Of a DNA stretch of 64,000 bases, positions 54,267 to 64,000 are shown in pieces. The stretch covers positions 86,436 through 150,435 of the forward strand of contig WELA01002099.1 of the NCBI GenBank assembly GCA_009602735.1, written 5' to 3'. Under the pieces are notes generated by a model. That model did no database searches. It was not told the origin of the DNA and was given only the letters and a program-made list of their open reading frames with translations. Position 1 is the stretch's first letter; each line of letters opens with the position of its first letter. The position numbers and the translations under genes were made by a program. This DNA comes from Mesotaenium endlicherianum (Eukaryota; Streptophyta; Zygnematophyceae; Zygnematales; Mesotaeniaceae).

Positions 54267-54450
54267 GGAGGCCATGACGTTCTTTAACTACGACAACTTT
54301 CCCTACAATTTCAACGACCTGTTGCTGTCGCTGTACATCAGCGTGTCGCTCCTCATCGAGACCAACGCCGGCTGCAAAGGCGCTGACAGCCCGTATGCAT
54401 ACGGCATCTTCCTGGACAACCCCACGCAGACCTTCATGAATCTTTTGCAG
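54267..54450 (+). CDS. GH31-like glycosidase, following exon
   Basis: A 184-bp exon uses acceptor GTGCAG/G and donor TTTTGCAG/GTGCGC. It encodes REAMTFFNYDNFPYNF, LYISVSLLIETN, then AYGIFLDNPTQTFMNLLQ. The pattern 'T-F-F-N-Y-D-N-F', 'P-L-x-x-x-I-P/S-x-x-I' and 'Y-G-x-F-x-D-N-x-x-Q-x-x-x' is typical of the region before the GH31 catalytic barrel. The catalytic nucleophile region (W-x-D-M) is not found downstream in this window. Either the gene continues beyond 64 kb across another TE-filled intron, or it is truncated. Confidence 0.78.
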
Positions 54451-54697
54451 GTGCGCGGCCTTGTGCAGTCAGCCAGCCTGCTCACTGTGAATCTGATGAG
54501 ATGTGTTCGACGCTTACTCTACTCTAAATAGTTGCTTGTTCGTTCTTTTGATAGGCACTCGTTGTCTGATTGGCCGATTGCTAGTCTATGGACAGAATGG
54601 TGGGATACAGATTGACATGATTGACATCGACTAGATACAAACGCACAAACTCTCTCTCTCCCTCTAATACACACGCACATGCATGCACACACAAACA

Positions 54698-54758
<61 letters not shown>

Positions 54759-56216
54759 GGGCGCGCGCGCACACACGCCCAAGACAAGTGACCGGCAGAA
54801 TTTGACCGACTGACGACTCCCTGACCACGACGCCCGTCGCTTGCCACTTGTCACTTGCCATGCACCCGCTTATGCAATTCGTACAATTCGTTCAGTCGTT
54901 AATCCAATAGTTTACTTGTTTGCGCATTGTCCTTTTAAAGTTATATTTATTTAGCAACAGATGCTCAAATTGATGCTTATGCAAAAATTTGAAAAGCGTT
55001 CTTATTGTTTTTGTACTTTTACCTCCTGATCAGTATTACTTAGAAATTACCCCACGCGTTAAGGCAGATTGTAGTTGCACACCACTCTACAAGTGCCTAC
55101 TGGTCCCAAGGCCCGTTCAACCACCCTTTTCATGTGTGTCTGTATTTGTTAGCAGTCAACGACAGGTCGTTAGTTCTCTTTACAAAGTGTATGTTACGGC
55201 AGGTTACTACACATCTTCACCTGTCAGGTCCTCCACCTCTCAGCCATGGCACCCGCCTTTCAAGGGTATGCTCCATGCTTAAGTATCTTACTCTTCCGTT
55301 CCCCGTATTGGATGAGGGCAACAGCTTGTCCATTGCATTCATGATCAAAGAAGTGCACAAATGTGAATATGCACCCAGGTTGGCGTTCATCGGCCTCCAT
55401 AAGTACTTCAGTAGCAACATTACACCCCATAACAATCAACTCTTATTGCCTTCATTAGATACTATGCACAATTCAAGCCAAAAGAGCTATATAAAAGATG
55501 ATGTATAAATTTTGAGAATATAAACCACAATCCACTCAGAACACATGAAGCAATAGAAAGTGCTTGTGTAGTTTACGTATAGTTGATGAACTACAATCTT
55601 ACTCCACACCCTCATATTGTACAAGTCACAATATGACCCGTACCGATCGACGTGAACATCAATGGAAAGGAATCCCATGTCAATCCAGATGGGTAAAAAA
55701 TGGACTCAAAGTAGTTATCCTTCCAAAATCTCATATGAGATTTCTAGTTCACAATTATATTAAATATGGTATCTGTTGAGCGGATGTTAAATATAAGTAT
55801 GTACTTGCATAATTTTTGAGATACTTCATGGTGTGGACTTGACAATGAACTTCCCAATGTTTGAAAGTCATCGACATGACAATCCAAGTTTTCTTTCCGT
55901 TGCAAGTCAAACTTCGTATTCTGACCATGTATCTGTCCGCCGTGTATGCGTGAAAACAATTGTAAGGAATTTTACTCCTAAAAGTATCATAGAATTGGAG
56001 GAGTTTGCTTGATTGAATGGGTTTAAAAAACACCCATTTGGGGCTTTGGGGCTTCTCGAATCCTAAAGGCTAAATCAACCCCATGAATTACAACTTCATG
56101 CCAACATTTTGTTCATTGAAGTTTTTTAGACTTAGCACACATCAAGGCAATTGCAAGAAATAAGTGAGAAAAGGAAACATGGAAAAGTTGTTCACGATAA
56201 TTAAATAGTGCACAAA
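54451..56216 (+). other. Presumed intron or intergenic sequence
   Basis: It begins with donor GTGCGC. A complex CA/CG microsatellite lies at 54668-54756. No GH31 exon was recognised; short frames around 55.1-55.5 kb have no supporting motif. Confidence 0.45.
54668..54756. repeat. (CA)n / (CG)n microsatellite
   Basis: Runs of ACAC with interspersed GCGCGC and ATGCAT. On the minus strand it creates spurious Val/Cys-repeat frames. Confidence 0.9.
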
Positions 56217-56366
56217 TTGAAGGTTTGTCGCAAACCAAAGTTTGACAAGTGTTCAAATTTGATCGATTTCACACGTGTTGTGTCTCATCGACAAACGAAA
56301 CCCTCATAAGGCTTCTCGTTGCAAAGAAGCCTCATTGCAGCAGAAAGGTAGTTGCTACACATACCC
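56217..56366 (+). repeat. Left split repeat A1 of the PAT element
   Basis: The 150 bases ATTGAAGGTTTG...CTACACATACCC match the start of each A2 subunit, but lack 12 bases at the hairpin (GGTTTGTCGCAAACC). Confidence 0.85.
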
Positions 56367-56405
56367 GCGTAGACATTGCATGCCGAGACTTACTCAAACA
56401 ATCTT

Positions 56406-57425
56406 ATGTCAGGCATACAAAATCGCTTGATAGAGTACCATAGATCCGCGAACACTCGAGACGCGGACGTGTTTGCTCACTTACGAGCGATGACGGAGAG
56501 AGGTGAGGGAAGCCAGGGAGGCCCGAGCGACTTACGTAATGATGGCGAGCAGGTCAATGGCGAGCAATGTAACGACATTGGTAGGGCGAGAGAAGCGAGC
56601 CAGCTTACTGCTGACGAAATCGCCAAATTACATGCAGAGTTCCTTAAAGAGTACGAAAGCGAGCAGGCCGAGCTCAGCAAGGCGGAAGCGGCTGAGCTCA
56701 AAGCTGCGCAGCACGCTGCTCATCTCGAAATGGCCAAGTTACAGCAGGCAGTGAGCAAACTAGCGCAAAGCAAGGTCTCGCGAGCTCACGATGGCGAGGG
56801 AACAGGGGCGGGCATCCTCCAGCAGCTCAAGCGGCTCAAGAGGAAAAGTGAGGTTGCAGGTGTGGGCAAGTTGTCTGAGGGCAACCGTGCCCAAATGAAG
56901 GTCATGAACAACCTCGCGGAGCTGTGCCACAACGCTCAAGATGCGCTGGACAAGGAAGACATTGAAGCGGCCCAAAGCGCGCTCACTGAAGGTTTGTCTT
57001 TGATAACTTTTCGGCAAAAGCAAATCATTTCCGCGGACTTGCATAGCTGGCCTGTGATTAATGAGGTTGTCAAGTCCATGCAAACTAAGGATGAGAGCGA
57101 GGATTGGGAGAATCGGGTCCAAAAGCAAGTGGCTAAGAGTAAGAAGGACAAAGAGGAGGAGAGGGAGTTTGATTTTAGTAGCCGTAAACCACGGGCCAGC
57201 CCGTATGCGTATAAGGCTAACCCCCGCGCTCCTAGGATGTTTAGAAATGACTTGCGTTGCTGGCACTGCCACATGGTAGGCCACACATCTTGTTTTTGCC
57301 CTTCGGGGCCACCTAATGGCCCAGGCCCCCAACAGAGGCAGCCTTTGCTAGCACCAGCTCAGGTAGCAAACTTCCAGGGGCCTTACGGGCCACCCCAGGG
57401 GCCTTATGGCCAGCCCCAGCGTTGA
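56406..57425 (+). CDS. gag-like protein of the PAT element
   Basis: 340 codons from ATG 56406 to TGA 57423-57425, uninterrupted. Residues ~65-130 form an Ala/Glu/Lys-rich coiled coil (LHAEFLKEYESEQAELSKAE). A central helical domain follows (GLSLITFRQKQIISADLHSW), then a basic Lys/Glu stretch, one zinc knuckle CWHCHMVGHTSCFC (C-x2-C-x4-H-x4-C), and a Pro/Gly/Gln-rich tail with YGPPQGPYG repeats. The helical block and knuckle are usual for DIRS/PAT gag. No in-frame TAG occurs despite ~30 Gln. Confidence 0.85.
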   Translation: MSGIQNRLIEYHRSANTRDADVFAHLRAMTERGEGSQGGPSDLRNDGEQVNGEQCNDIGRAREASQLTADEIAKLHAEFLKEYESEQAELSKAEAAELKAAQHAAHLEMAKLQQAVSKLAQSKVSRAHDGEGTGAGILQQLKRLKRKSEVAGVGKLSEGNRAQMKVMNNLAELCHNAQDALDKEDIEAAQSALTEGLSLITFRQKQIISADLHSWPVINEVVKSMQTKDESEDWENRVQKQVAKSKKDKEEEREFDFSSRKPRASPYAYKANPRAPRMFRNDLRCWHCHMVGHTSCFCPSGPPNGPGPQQRQPLLAPAQVANFQGPYGPPQGPYGQPQR

Positions 57426-58398
57426 TAGCATTTTTTTGTTATTAGGAGTGTGAATAGTTGGACATTGTTAACCAGGCCTTTGGCCTCCATGGACAATTTA
57501 ATTTTTTTGGTATGATTATTTATTATTATTTTTATTGGCAAAATTGTTGCTGCATTGGTTGGCCACTTAGGCCCCCTGGACAGTTGAGTGCACATGCTCA
57601 CATTAAGGAGCCTAATATTGTTGGACGTGGGTGGGATACCAGGCCTAGGACTCCACAAATATTTGTTTTTGATTATTGTTGCTATTGGTTATGTTTGATT
57701 GGTTGGTGACTCGGTTCTTGCTTGTGGTCGTTGCATACATGATGGTGTTTGTTGTAAATATTTTGTGGCCGTTTTGTTGGTTGTATAGTTGCCGTTACGT
57801 CAGTTTGCTTGTTGGGCAAAATAGTAGGCGGATGTCTTATCAAGGGACGTACGCCGCACATATGGATATGCGTAAGTGGAAGAAAGCCCCTTCAGGCCTC
57901 CTAGGCGCTGACAGATGGCGCACGAATGGAGACCACTCTCATTGAGCTTTGGTTCTCGCGGCTGTTTTTTTGGTTTGTTGGCGTGTCGCCCCTCGCGCAC
58001 TGGCGCGTTGTATTTGCAAGGCTGCTATAGGCCAGAGGAGTGTCGCCAAAAGGTTTTCAAAGCACAAACTGAATGCACGCGCACTGGCGCAAGTATGCAT
58101 GAAGGCTCCTGCCAGCCATATAGGCTTTGGCAGTGGGAGCATGATTGGGATCACTCCTATGAAGTTTGGATCGCCGCGTATAGAGGGGCTGCAATGCGAT
58201 GTTGAAAGGGTGCACACATGTGCCACCCAAGTCGGTCGCCGGTGCATGCATAGCGTACCCCGATGCTGCAATTGCGGAGCAGGGTAATGAAAGATGCCAA
58301 TCAATCGTTGACACGTTCGAGGCATCGTGGCCAAGACCAACCGCGGGTATGCTATATCGTGTGTTGGGTCATAGGTAATTTCGTGAGCGACGAGAAGG
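57426..58398 (+). other. Inter-ORF region of the PAT element
   Basis: A T-rich leader is followed by a short open segment from ATG 57832 (MSYQGTYAAHMDM) and another at 57949-58287 ending in RCCNCGAG. Neither is recognised. They may be a decayed N-terminus of the RT polyprotein. Confidence 0.4.
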
Positions 58399-58418
58399 AT
58401 TTCTAACACGAACTCCAA

Positions 58419-60396
58419 GTGTACTTGGGGCGGAAGGAAGAAGCCGTGCAGTCGGACGGCACTGCATCGACGGTACCACCGAAAGCAACCGTGGTTGCAG
58501 GAAATTTGGGAGCAAATGTTGCCTGGTGGAAACGTTGGTGTACGTCTTCGTTAGTCCGCTCTACCATCGAGAGTGGCTACAAGTTGGTGTGGGACACGCA
58601 TACTGCACCTCGGCATCACCAGCGCAACCATAAAGGTGTGGAGAAACACATACAGTTTGCCCGTGAGTCAGTGGGGGAGCTAGTAGCCTCCGGGGCTGCC
58701 AGAGAGTGGACTCTCCCTGGTCTCCCACACTGCATATGCCCCTTGAACGTGGTCGAGGGCAAGAAGTTACGATTAATTCATGACGTGCGCCACGTGAACA
58801 AAGCGTTGAAAAAAGTAAAATTAAGTATGAGGGGTTGGATAAGTTAGTCAATGTCGTGCACGTAGACGACTTCGTGTTTACCATCGACCTCAAGTCTGGC
58901 TATCATCACGTCAAGATGCACGAAGATGCACATACGTTCTTGGGGTTTGAGCTGGATAAGAAGATTTACACTTTCACATGTCTCCCATTCGGACTTGCAA
59001 TCGCACCTTACGTATTCACACGAGTGGTGAAAGAGATGGTGGGAAGGTGGAGGCAGATGGGAATACGAGTCATAGCATATCTAGACGATTTTCTGGTGAG
59101 CTGTTCCAGTGAGGACGCCCACGCGCGAACAATGCGGCTGGTGTTGGCGAACTTGCACTAGCAGGATTCGTGGTGAATATGCAGAAGGCAGTACTTACGT
59201 TTTCAAAAATCACACACTTCTTGGGCGTTGTGATAGACACTCGCAAACTTTGGGTGCACATTGGCAAGACGCGCAAGGAAAAGCTCCTGCTAACACTCCT
59301 CCACGTTCGAGCTATGGCCCACATGACCCGTAGCGTGCACATTAGAACGATAGCATCTTTAGCAGGCCAGCTAATTTCCATGAAGGTGGCTTTTGGGGGC
59401 ACCGCGGGCATGTACACACGCCATATGTACGCTGTTATCAACCAGGGGTTTACTTGGGATGACATGGTCCCCATGACGGAAGGGTTGCTCCACGAGCTTG
59501 CGTTTTGAGAGGAGCACTTTGATAAGTTCAATGGTGCTCCCATTTGGGCCACTATGGCCCTTGATTTTGTCATGCACACCGACGCTAGCGTGACCACATG
59601 GGGCGCAGTACTGAGATCGGTGGCCTCAGGGCAGACGTGGGAATTGCTGGGCCCACTCCCCGCTGCTAGCATCGGGGGATCGTCAACATTAAGGGAGATA
59701 CTTGCCGCGAAGGCAGCGTTGGTTAAAGCCATCCACGTGATAGGCGGGCGACAAGTGCTCTTGCGCGTCGACAGCCAAGCAATGTATTATATTTTGAGGA
59801 AAGGCGGCTCGTCTAAGGCAAATTTAGCAGATGCTTGTGCTCAAGTATTTGGTATTAGTCTTAGACACCAACTCAACTTGTTCGTAGAGTGGATTCCTAG
59901 GGAATTGAATGCAGTGGCAGACGAGCTCTCTAAGCGGAAAGACTTGGACAATTTTTTCCTGCAACCGGAGGCCTTTCAAAGACTAGAGGCAGAATGGGGG
60001 CCGCATTCGATCGATAGATTTGCCACAGCAAGCAACACGCGCTTGTCGAGGTTCAACTCTAGGTGGCTAGAGGTGGGCGCTGAGGCCATAAATGCCCTCA
60101 CCGAGCACTGGGCAGGTGAAAACAACTATTGTTTTCCACCACCTCAGATGGTCGCTCCAGTAGTCGACCACGTGCTGCGATGCAAGGCCAACTGCACGCT
60201 AGTGATACTCCAGTGGCAGTCAGCCAGCTGGTGGCCGCGGTTGCTAGATAGCGATGCGGAGTGGATAGATTGTGTGCAGGCGAGCATTCCGCTAGGCTAT
60301 AGCTCCTCGATTTTGTTGCCAGGCACAGACAAGGCTGCGTTTGGGGGCAAGGGCATCCCTCTGTGCATGGTGCTAGCCTTACGCCTGGATGTATGA
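58419..60396 (+). pseudogene. Reverse transcriptase-RNase H of the PAT element
   Basis: DIRS-type [60 protein letters not shown] (first Asp), YTFTCLPFGLAIAPYVFTRV, RVIAYLDDFLVS (paired Asp). RNase H: MHTDASVTTWGAVL, SSTLREILAAKAAL, VDSQAMYYIL. The characteristic C-terminal block is SIDRFATASNTRLSRFNSR ... WAGENNYCFPPP. Breaks: frameshifts near 58825 and 59155, TGA 59506 where Trp is expected. The last 280 codons (59554-60396) are intact. Confidence 0.9.
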
Positions 60397-60443
60397 GGTG
60401 TTGAGCAGAATATCAATGTTTTGAAAATCCGGCCTTACAAGCC

Positions 60444-61443
60444 TTGGAAGCCACGAGCGTGGACGTGTTGCTCCACACTATCGCGCCTACCAGTCTGCGT
60501 ACCTACAACACTTACTGGATGCGTTTTCAACGGTGGTGCGAAATGCATAAGCTGCAGGATCTTCCGGCGTCGATCGAGGTGATCGGGCTCTACTGCTTGT
60601 ATCTCATCCAGGATCGTGTCACCTGGTCTACATACCATTTGTCATCGGCTGCAATCTTTTGTGTGCATCGACTAGCGGAGCTACCTAGCCCCACATTGCA
60701 CAACAAAATCAGTACCCTTAGAAAAGCAGCGAAAAGGTTGCTGCCCAGACCCAAGCACACCATGATGCCGGTCGCACCCTGCACCCTCACTGCGATTTTG
60801 GAAAAGCACGCAGGGAACAGGTGCCACCGCCGCATCGCTCATGAAGGTGGCCGCGATGATGCTCATGTATAGTGCTTGTCTGCGATACTCAGATCTCGCC
60901 AAAACCAGAATTCAGGATCTCGACATCACGGGTGGTCCAAACATCACAGCCATTTACTTGCACCTCCCGTCCTCCAAGACGGACCAAATTGGTGAGGGCG
61001 CATGGGGTGCCTTGCATGCAAGCAACTCCAAGTGGTGCCCGGTCAAAATGTTGTGTAGGTTAATGGCGGAGATACCAGAGTATGCTCTCGATGGACCTCT
61101 AATTCGGCATATACAGGCTTCTGGCAGACCTTCTCTTCAGCCCGCCTCACACGCCACTGTGAATAAGTGGTGCAAGGAACTATTCGCATCGGTGGGCCTT
61201 ACACAGAACATGGGTACGCACTCCTTGCGAAAGGGAGCCGCCACAGCGGCCGCCAACTTGGGCGTCCCAGATGCCGTAGCCCAAACTATGGGCAGATGGA
61301 AATCTGCTCGAGGAAAAGAGCCATACGTGCTTCACCTGCAGCAGTCACTGGCATCCGCGGCCCAAACCATAGCCATCCCTGACGATGCTAGCGATGCTCC
61401 CTATGGCCAAGAGCAAATTCTAGCAGCTTTTAGACGCAAGTAG
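60444..61443 (+). pseudogene. Tyrosine recombinase of the PAT element
   Basis: The N-terminal SAM-like core-binding domain (TSLRTYNTYWMRFQRWCEMH) is followed, after a one-base shift near 60810, by the catalytic domain. Residues seen: Arg in SACLRYSDLAKT, His-x-x-Arg in GTHSLRKGAATA, Trp in MGRWKSARGK, Tyr in EPYVLHLQ. This R-H-R-Y set recombines the circular cDNA into the target. The stop is TAG at 61441, followed by B1. Confidence 0.9.
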
Positions 61444-61628
61444 CATTACCATGTAGTACGACCCGTAGGGGCCGCTACTTAGATAAGACCCAACTACTAT
61501 GCGAACCACTAGCCTAGCCTAGAAGTACCTTGTATGCTATTAATATTGCATACTAATACTCCTACTATTCTTTCTAATATCACCTTCTTTCTTTCGAAAT
61601 CAGGCAATTTGAACACAAATTGTCAAAT

Positions 61629-62340
61629 TGAAGGTTTGCGACATGAAATGTCGCAAACCAAAGTTTGACAAAGTGTTTAAATTTGATCGATTTCACACGT
61701 GTTGTGTCTCATCGACAAACGAAACCCTCATAAGGCTTCTCTTTGCAAAGAAGCCTCATTGCAGCAGGAAGGTAGTTGCTACACATACCCACCCACCCAC
61801 CCCTCTAACCCCCCAATCCACTGGGAGAGGCACGGGGCGGGCAACGAAGTTGGTGCCAGCAATAATGTGCAGCTGTAAAGTTGAAGGTTTGCGACATTTA
61901 ATGTCGCAAACCAAAGTTTGACAAGTGTTCGAATTTTGATCGATTTCACACGTGTTGTGTCTCATCGACAAACGAAACCCTCATAAGGCTTCTCGTTGCA
62001 AAGAAGCCTCATTGCAGCAGGAAGGTAGTTGCTACACATACCCACCCACCCACCCCTCTAACCCCCCAATCCACTGGGAGAGGCACGGGGCGGGCAACGA
62101 AGTTGGTGCCAGCAATAATGTGCAGCTGTAAAGTTGAAGGTTTGCGACATTAAATGTGTTCAAATTTTGATCGTTTTCACATGTGTTGTGTCTCATCGAC
62201 AAACGAAACCCTCAAAAGGCCCTTCTTTGAAAAGAAGCCTCATTGCACCAGGAAGGTAGCTGCTACAAAGACCCACCCACCCACCCCTCTAAACCTCCAC
62301 TCCATTGGGAGGTGCACGAGGCAGGCAACGAAGTTGGTGG
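61629..62340 (+). repeat. A2 region: three tandem 253-bp subunits
   Basis: Subunits start at 61629, 61882 and 62135. The first two are almost identical; the third is diverged and lacks part of the hairpin. Each begins TGAAGGTTTGCGACAT, has a 12-bp inverted repeat (GGTTTGCGACAT/ATGTCGCAAACC, 61633-61659 in the first), and a (CCCA)n run. Confidence 0.88.
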
Positions 62341-62597
62341 CGATAGTTATTTAGCCATGCACAATAGTGTGGTTGCTGTTGTTAATGTTGCAATATGTTA
62401 TGTCCATTGGCAGTAACCAACGGCGGCGATTCGACAGACAACCTCAACACAGCAAGAGTGCAGTTGCCAATCCATAAGTGTTGTTTAGGAGTTGGAATAT
62501 AATTGTCTTGACCTTTTTATATTGTTTTTAGTAGTACAGATAAGCGAAGGAGCATGTAGGAAAGGACTAGACAAGAACAGACGACGCGCAATTGTAG

Positions 62598-62677
62598 CAT
62601 ACTAATACTCCTACTATTCTTTCTAATATCACCTTCTTTCTTTCGAAATCAGGCAATTTGAACACAAATTGTCAAAT
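62598..62677 (+). repeat. Right split repeat B2 (pairs with B1 at 61548-61628)
   Basis: 80 bases GCATACTAATACTCC...TTGTCAAAT are the same as B1 with at most one or two changes. It marks the right end of the element. Confidence 0.9.
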
Positions 62678-64000
62678 CATGTATTGGTTACCTCGTTGAC
62701 TCATTTTATCAATCCATTATAGCACGAACGTGTTAGGCTGCCGGAAGTTGCGTCACGTTTATTTGTCACTTTGGAAGTCGTTCAAAAATCTGGACCTCTT
62801 CAAAAACGACTACATGAGATTCAAAATTGCAAAAAGATACTCATTTGCACGTGACATTAAGTGGACCAATAAGAAACAACTGCAGATGACCACATTACTG
62901 TTGAAAAATGAGTAAGACTTTCTATTGTTTTCTAACTTTTACAAGAGTGCACAGTCCATTCTTTCTTTTCTTCATCCTTGTTGTTTACTCAACAGCCGTT
63001 AATAGAATTTCTCTCCACCCCCTTCAACGCGCTGTTTTGGCAAACAAGTAACAATTTTCTACCTTCCCACCTGGGATTTGTGACCCACACATTATTTTTT
63101 GGAAAATTACAAGGCTGCACCTCCCACTTCAAATTTTATGTGTTAGCCAATAATTGCGACAAAAACCCACTTCATTTTGGGTCTCGAGGTGGTCTCGCTT
63201 CAGGGTGCACAAAAAGCAACCCAAACATTAACTAAGTCTTCCTTTTTTGCCAGGCAGTTATGCAAGATGCATCACTTCCATCTTCCTTTTGAAGGTCTTC
63301 ATAAACTAAAGCAAATGGCCAACATGGTTGTGGTGGCAAGTTTTTGACTCCAGGCAGTAAAATAATTCATGAGAATTATTTCAATTCCGAATTAGGCCAG
63401 CCGGACGTGCAGGTATATATGCATCGATATAAGCTGCACACTTCACGTTGAGTTTTGTGCTGAAATGGATTGAACGACGACGGTTCAGGAGACCAATATT
63501 CTCAGATGTAGCAATCTGGCTGGTGCAATGCCCTCACAAGATACTTATGATGACGCCTCGATACTGTGCGAACAACTTACATTAAAGCAATTGGAAGGAG
63601 AAGCAACCTCTAATTCTGGTTATGAAAAAACTGCATATCTGCAGCAATTTGCTCAATAAACAAGGCTGACGGCTGAGCAGGGCGTATGTTTGACATGATT
63701 AGCGACGCACAGATGTCCAACCTGACTAAAAATCATATTCCTACATGCTTACAGAACAAGCCATAGGCTTCCCTCCCCTCGTGTCGGCTGATGTTATGCT
63801 TACATCGTACATCAAGATCCTGCAAAGAAATTGAATCCGAGGTCTCATCGCCGCAGCCATCTGGATCTCGACTCGCTATTGGCCTACACCAGTGAGCACC
63901 ACCAGTAATTGGCTGCAAAACCCTACAGAATAGCCTCCAGCCGTAGTGCTCTTGCAAGAGTCAGCGTTGGATGGGAGGGGCAGGAGGGGGAGGGGAAGGA
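62678..64000. other. No gene recognised
   Basis: AT-rich sequence without coding homology, transposon similarity or RNA gene that I can support. If the GH31-like gene continues to the right, this is intron. Confidence 0.45.

Larger units (their letters stand above)
56217..62677 (+). mobile_element. PAT-type (DIRS order) tyrosine-recombinase retroelement with split direct repeats
   Basis: Structure A1 (56217-56366) - gag - RT/RNase H - tyrosine recombinase - B1 (61548-61628) - A2 (61629-62597) - B2 (62598-62677). B1 and B2 are nearly identical (~80 bp, GCATACTAATACTCC...TTGTCAAAT). A1 equals the first part of A2. Such A1-ORFs-B1-A2-B2 repeats, plus a recombinase instead of a DDE integrase, define PAT/Ngaro-like elements, which integrate through circular DNA and leave no target duplication. 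It has one frameshift each in RT and recombinase and a TGA at a Trp position. Confidence 0.92.

Noticed and set aside
54581-54861. Minus-strand Cys/Val-repeat frames
   Set aside because: They are produced by the CA/CG microsatellite.
55134-55508. Further GH31 exon around 55.15-55.27 kb
   Set aside because: An acceptor-like TTAGCAG and an open frame exist, but none of the GH31 catalytic-barrel motifs appear and the reading frame is not supported by phase.
59554-60396. DIRS-type methyltransferase domain after RNase H in the PAT element
   Set aside because: The sequence (IDRFATASNT ... WAGENNYCFPPP) is the usual C-terminal block of DIRS-like RNase H polyproteins; no S-adenosylmethionine-binding motif is seen.
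61629-62340. CRISPR-like array
   Set aside because: The 253-bp direct repeats have no unique spacers and form the A2 part of a PAT retroelement in a eukaryotic context.
1-64000. tRNA, rRNA or bacterial/organellar genes
   Set aside because: No cloverleaf with conserved arms and no rRNA core sequence were noticed; the retroelement and intron content points to nuclear DNA. A tRNA-search program would be needed to exclude tRNAs fully.

Overview
The window is nuclear DNA of a eukaryote with spliceosomal (GT-AG) introns. It consists almost entirely of nested retroelements around pieces of one host-like gene. A green-lineage host, and best a streptophyte (charophyte) alga, is suggested by an initiator tRNA-Met primer site (TGGTATCGGAGC), chromodomain Ty3/gypsy elements, a PAT/DIRS element, an 11.5-kb TE-filled intron, and a retroelement carrying a DNA cytosine methyltransferase. 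Methyltransferase-bearing retrotransposons have been reported from charophytes and dinoflagellates. Species and even phylum remain inference.

Layout. 1-0.6 kb: hAT-transposase-like remnant. 0.64-6.9 kb: decayed chromodomain gypsy element (+). 7.4-8.3 kb: inverted half-copy with a related LTR. 8.3-9.1 kb: another gag remnant. 10-13.2 kb: second chromodomain gypsy fragment (-) between partial LTRs. 14.6-18.5 kb: tandem array of ~0.57-0.66-kb units split by a 1.3-kb solo LTR. 18.9-40.5 kb: a three-layer nest in which element C (+) is split by an LTR-like element X2, which is split by element A (-, 12.0 kb). 41.3-54.5 kb: exons of a GH31-like glycosidase on the + strand, whose first large intron holds element B (-, 10.5 kb). 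56.2-62.7 kb: a PAT-type tyrosine-recombinase retroelement with split direct repeats.

The main discovery is the family of elements A, B and C. Each has gag with zinc knuckles, a long repetitive Ala/Pro-rich extension and an aspartic protease. A and B then carry a DNMT3/DRM-like cytosine-5 methyltransferase, a gypsy reverse transcriptase-RNase H and a D,D35E integrase; C has lost these. All three end in a PHD finger where related elements have a chromodomain. The element thus pairs a putative DNA-methylation writer with a putative histone-tail reader. The ends are TG...CA with 4-bp target duplications (gagt/gact, tccg/tcca, agct/agct), yet the ~1-kb 5' terminal region is not repeated at the 3' end of A or B, so they are not ordinary LTR elements. 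A keeps its key catalytic residues; B and C are visibly dead.

A mutational signature runs through the family: at least 12 in-frame stops are TAG where a sister copy has glutamine. Decay of CAG at methylated CHG sites explains this best. UAG=Gln recoding is less likely, because the PAT element and two GH31 exons are Gln-rich yet free of TAG.
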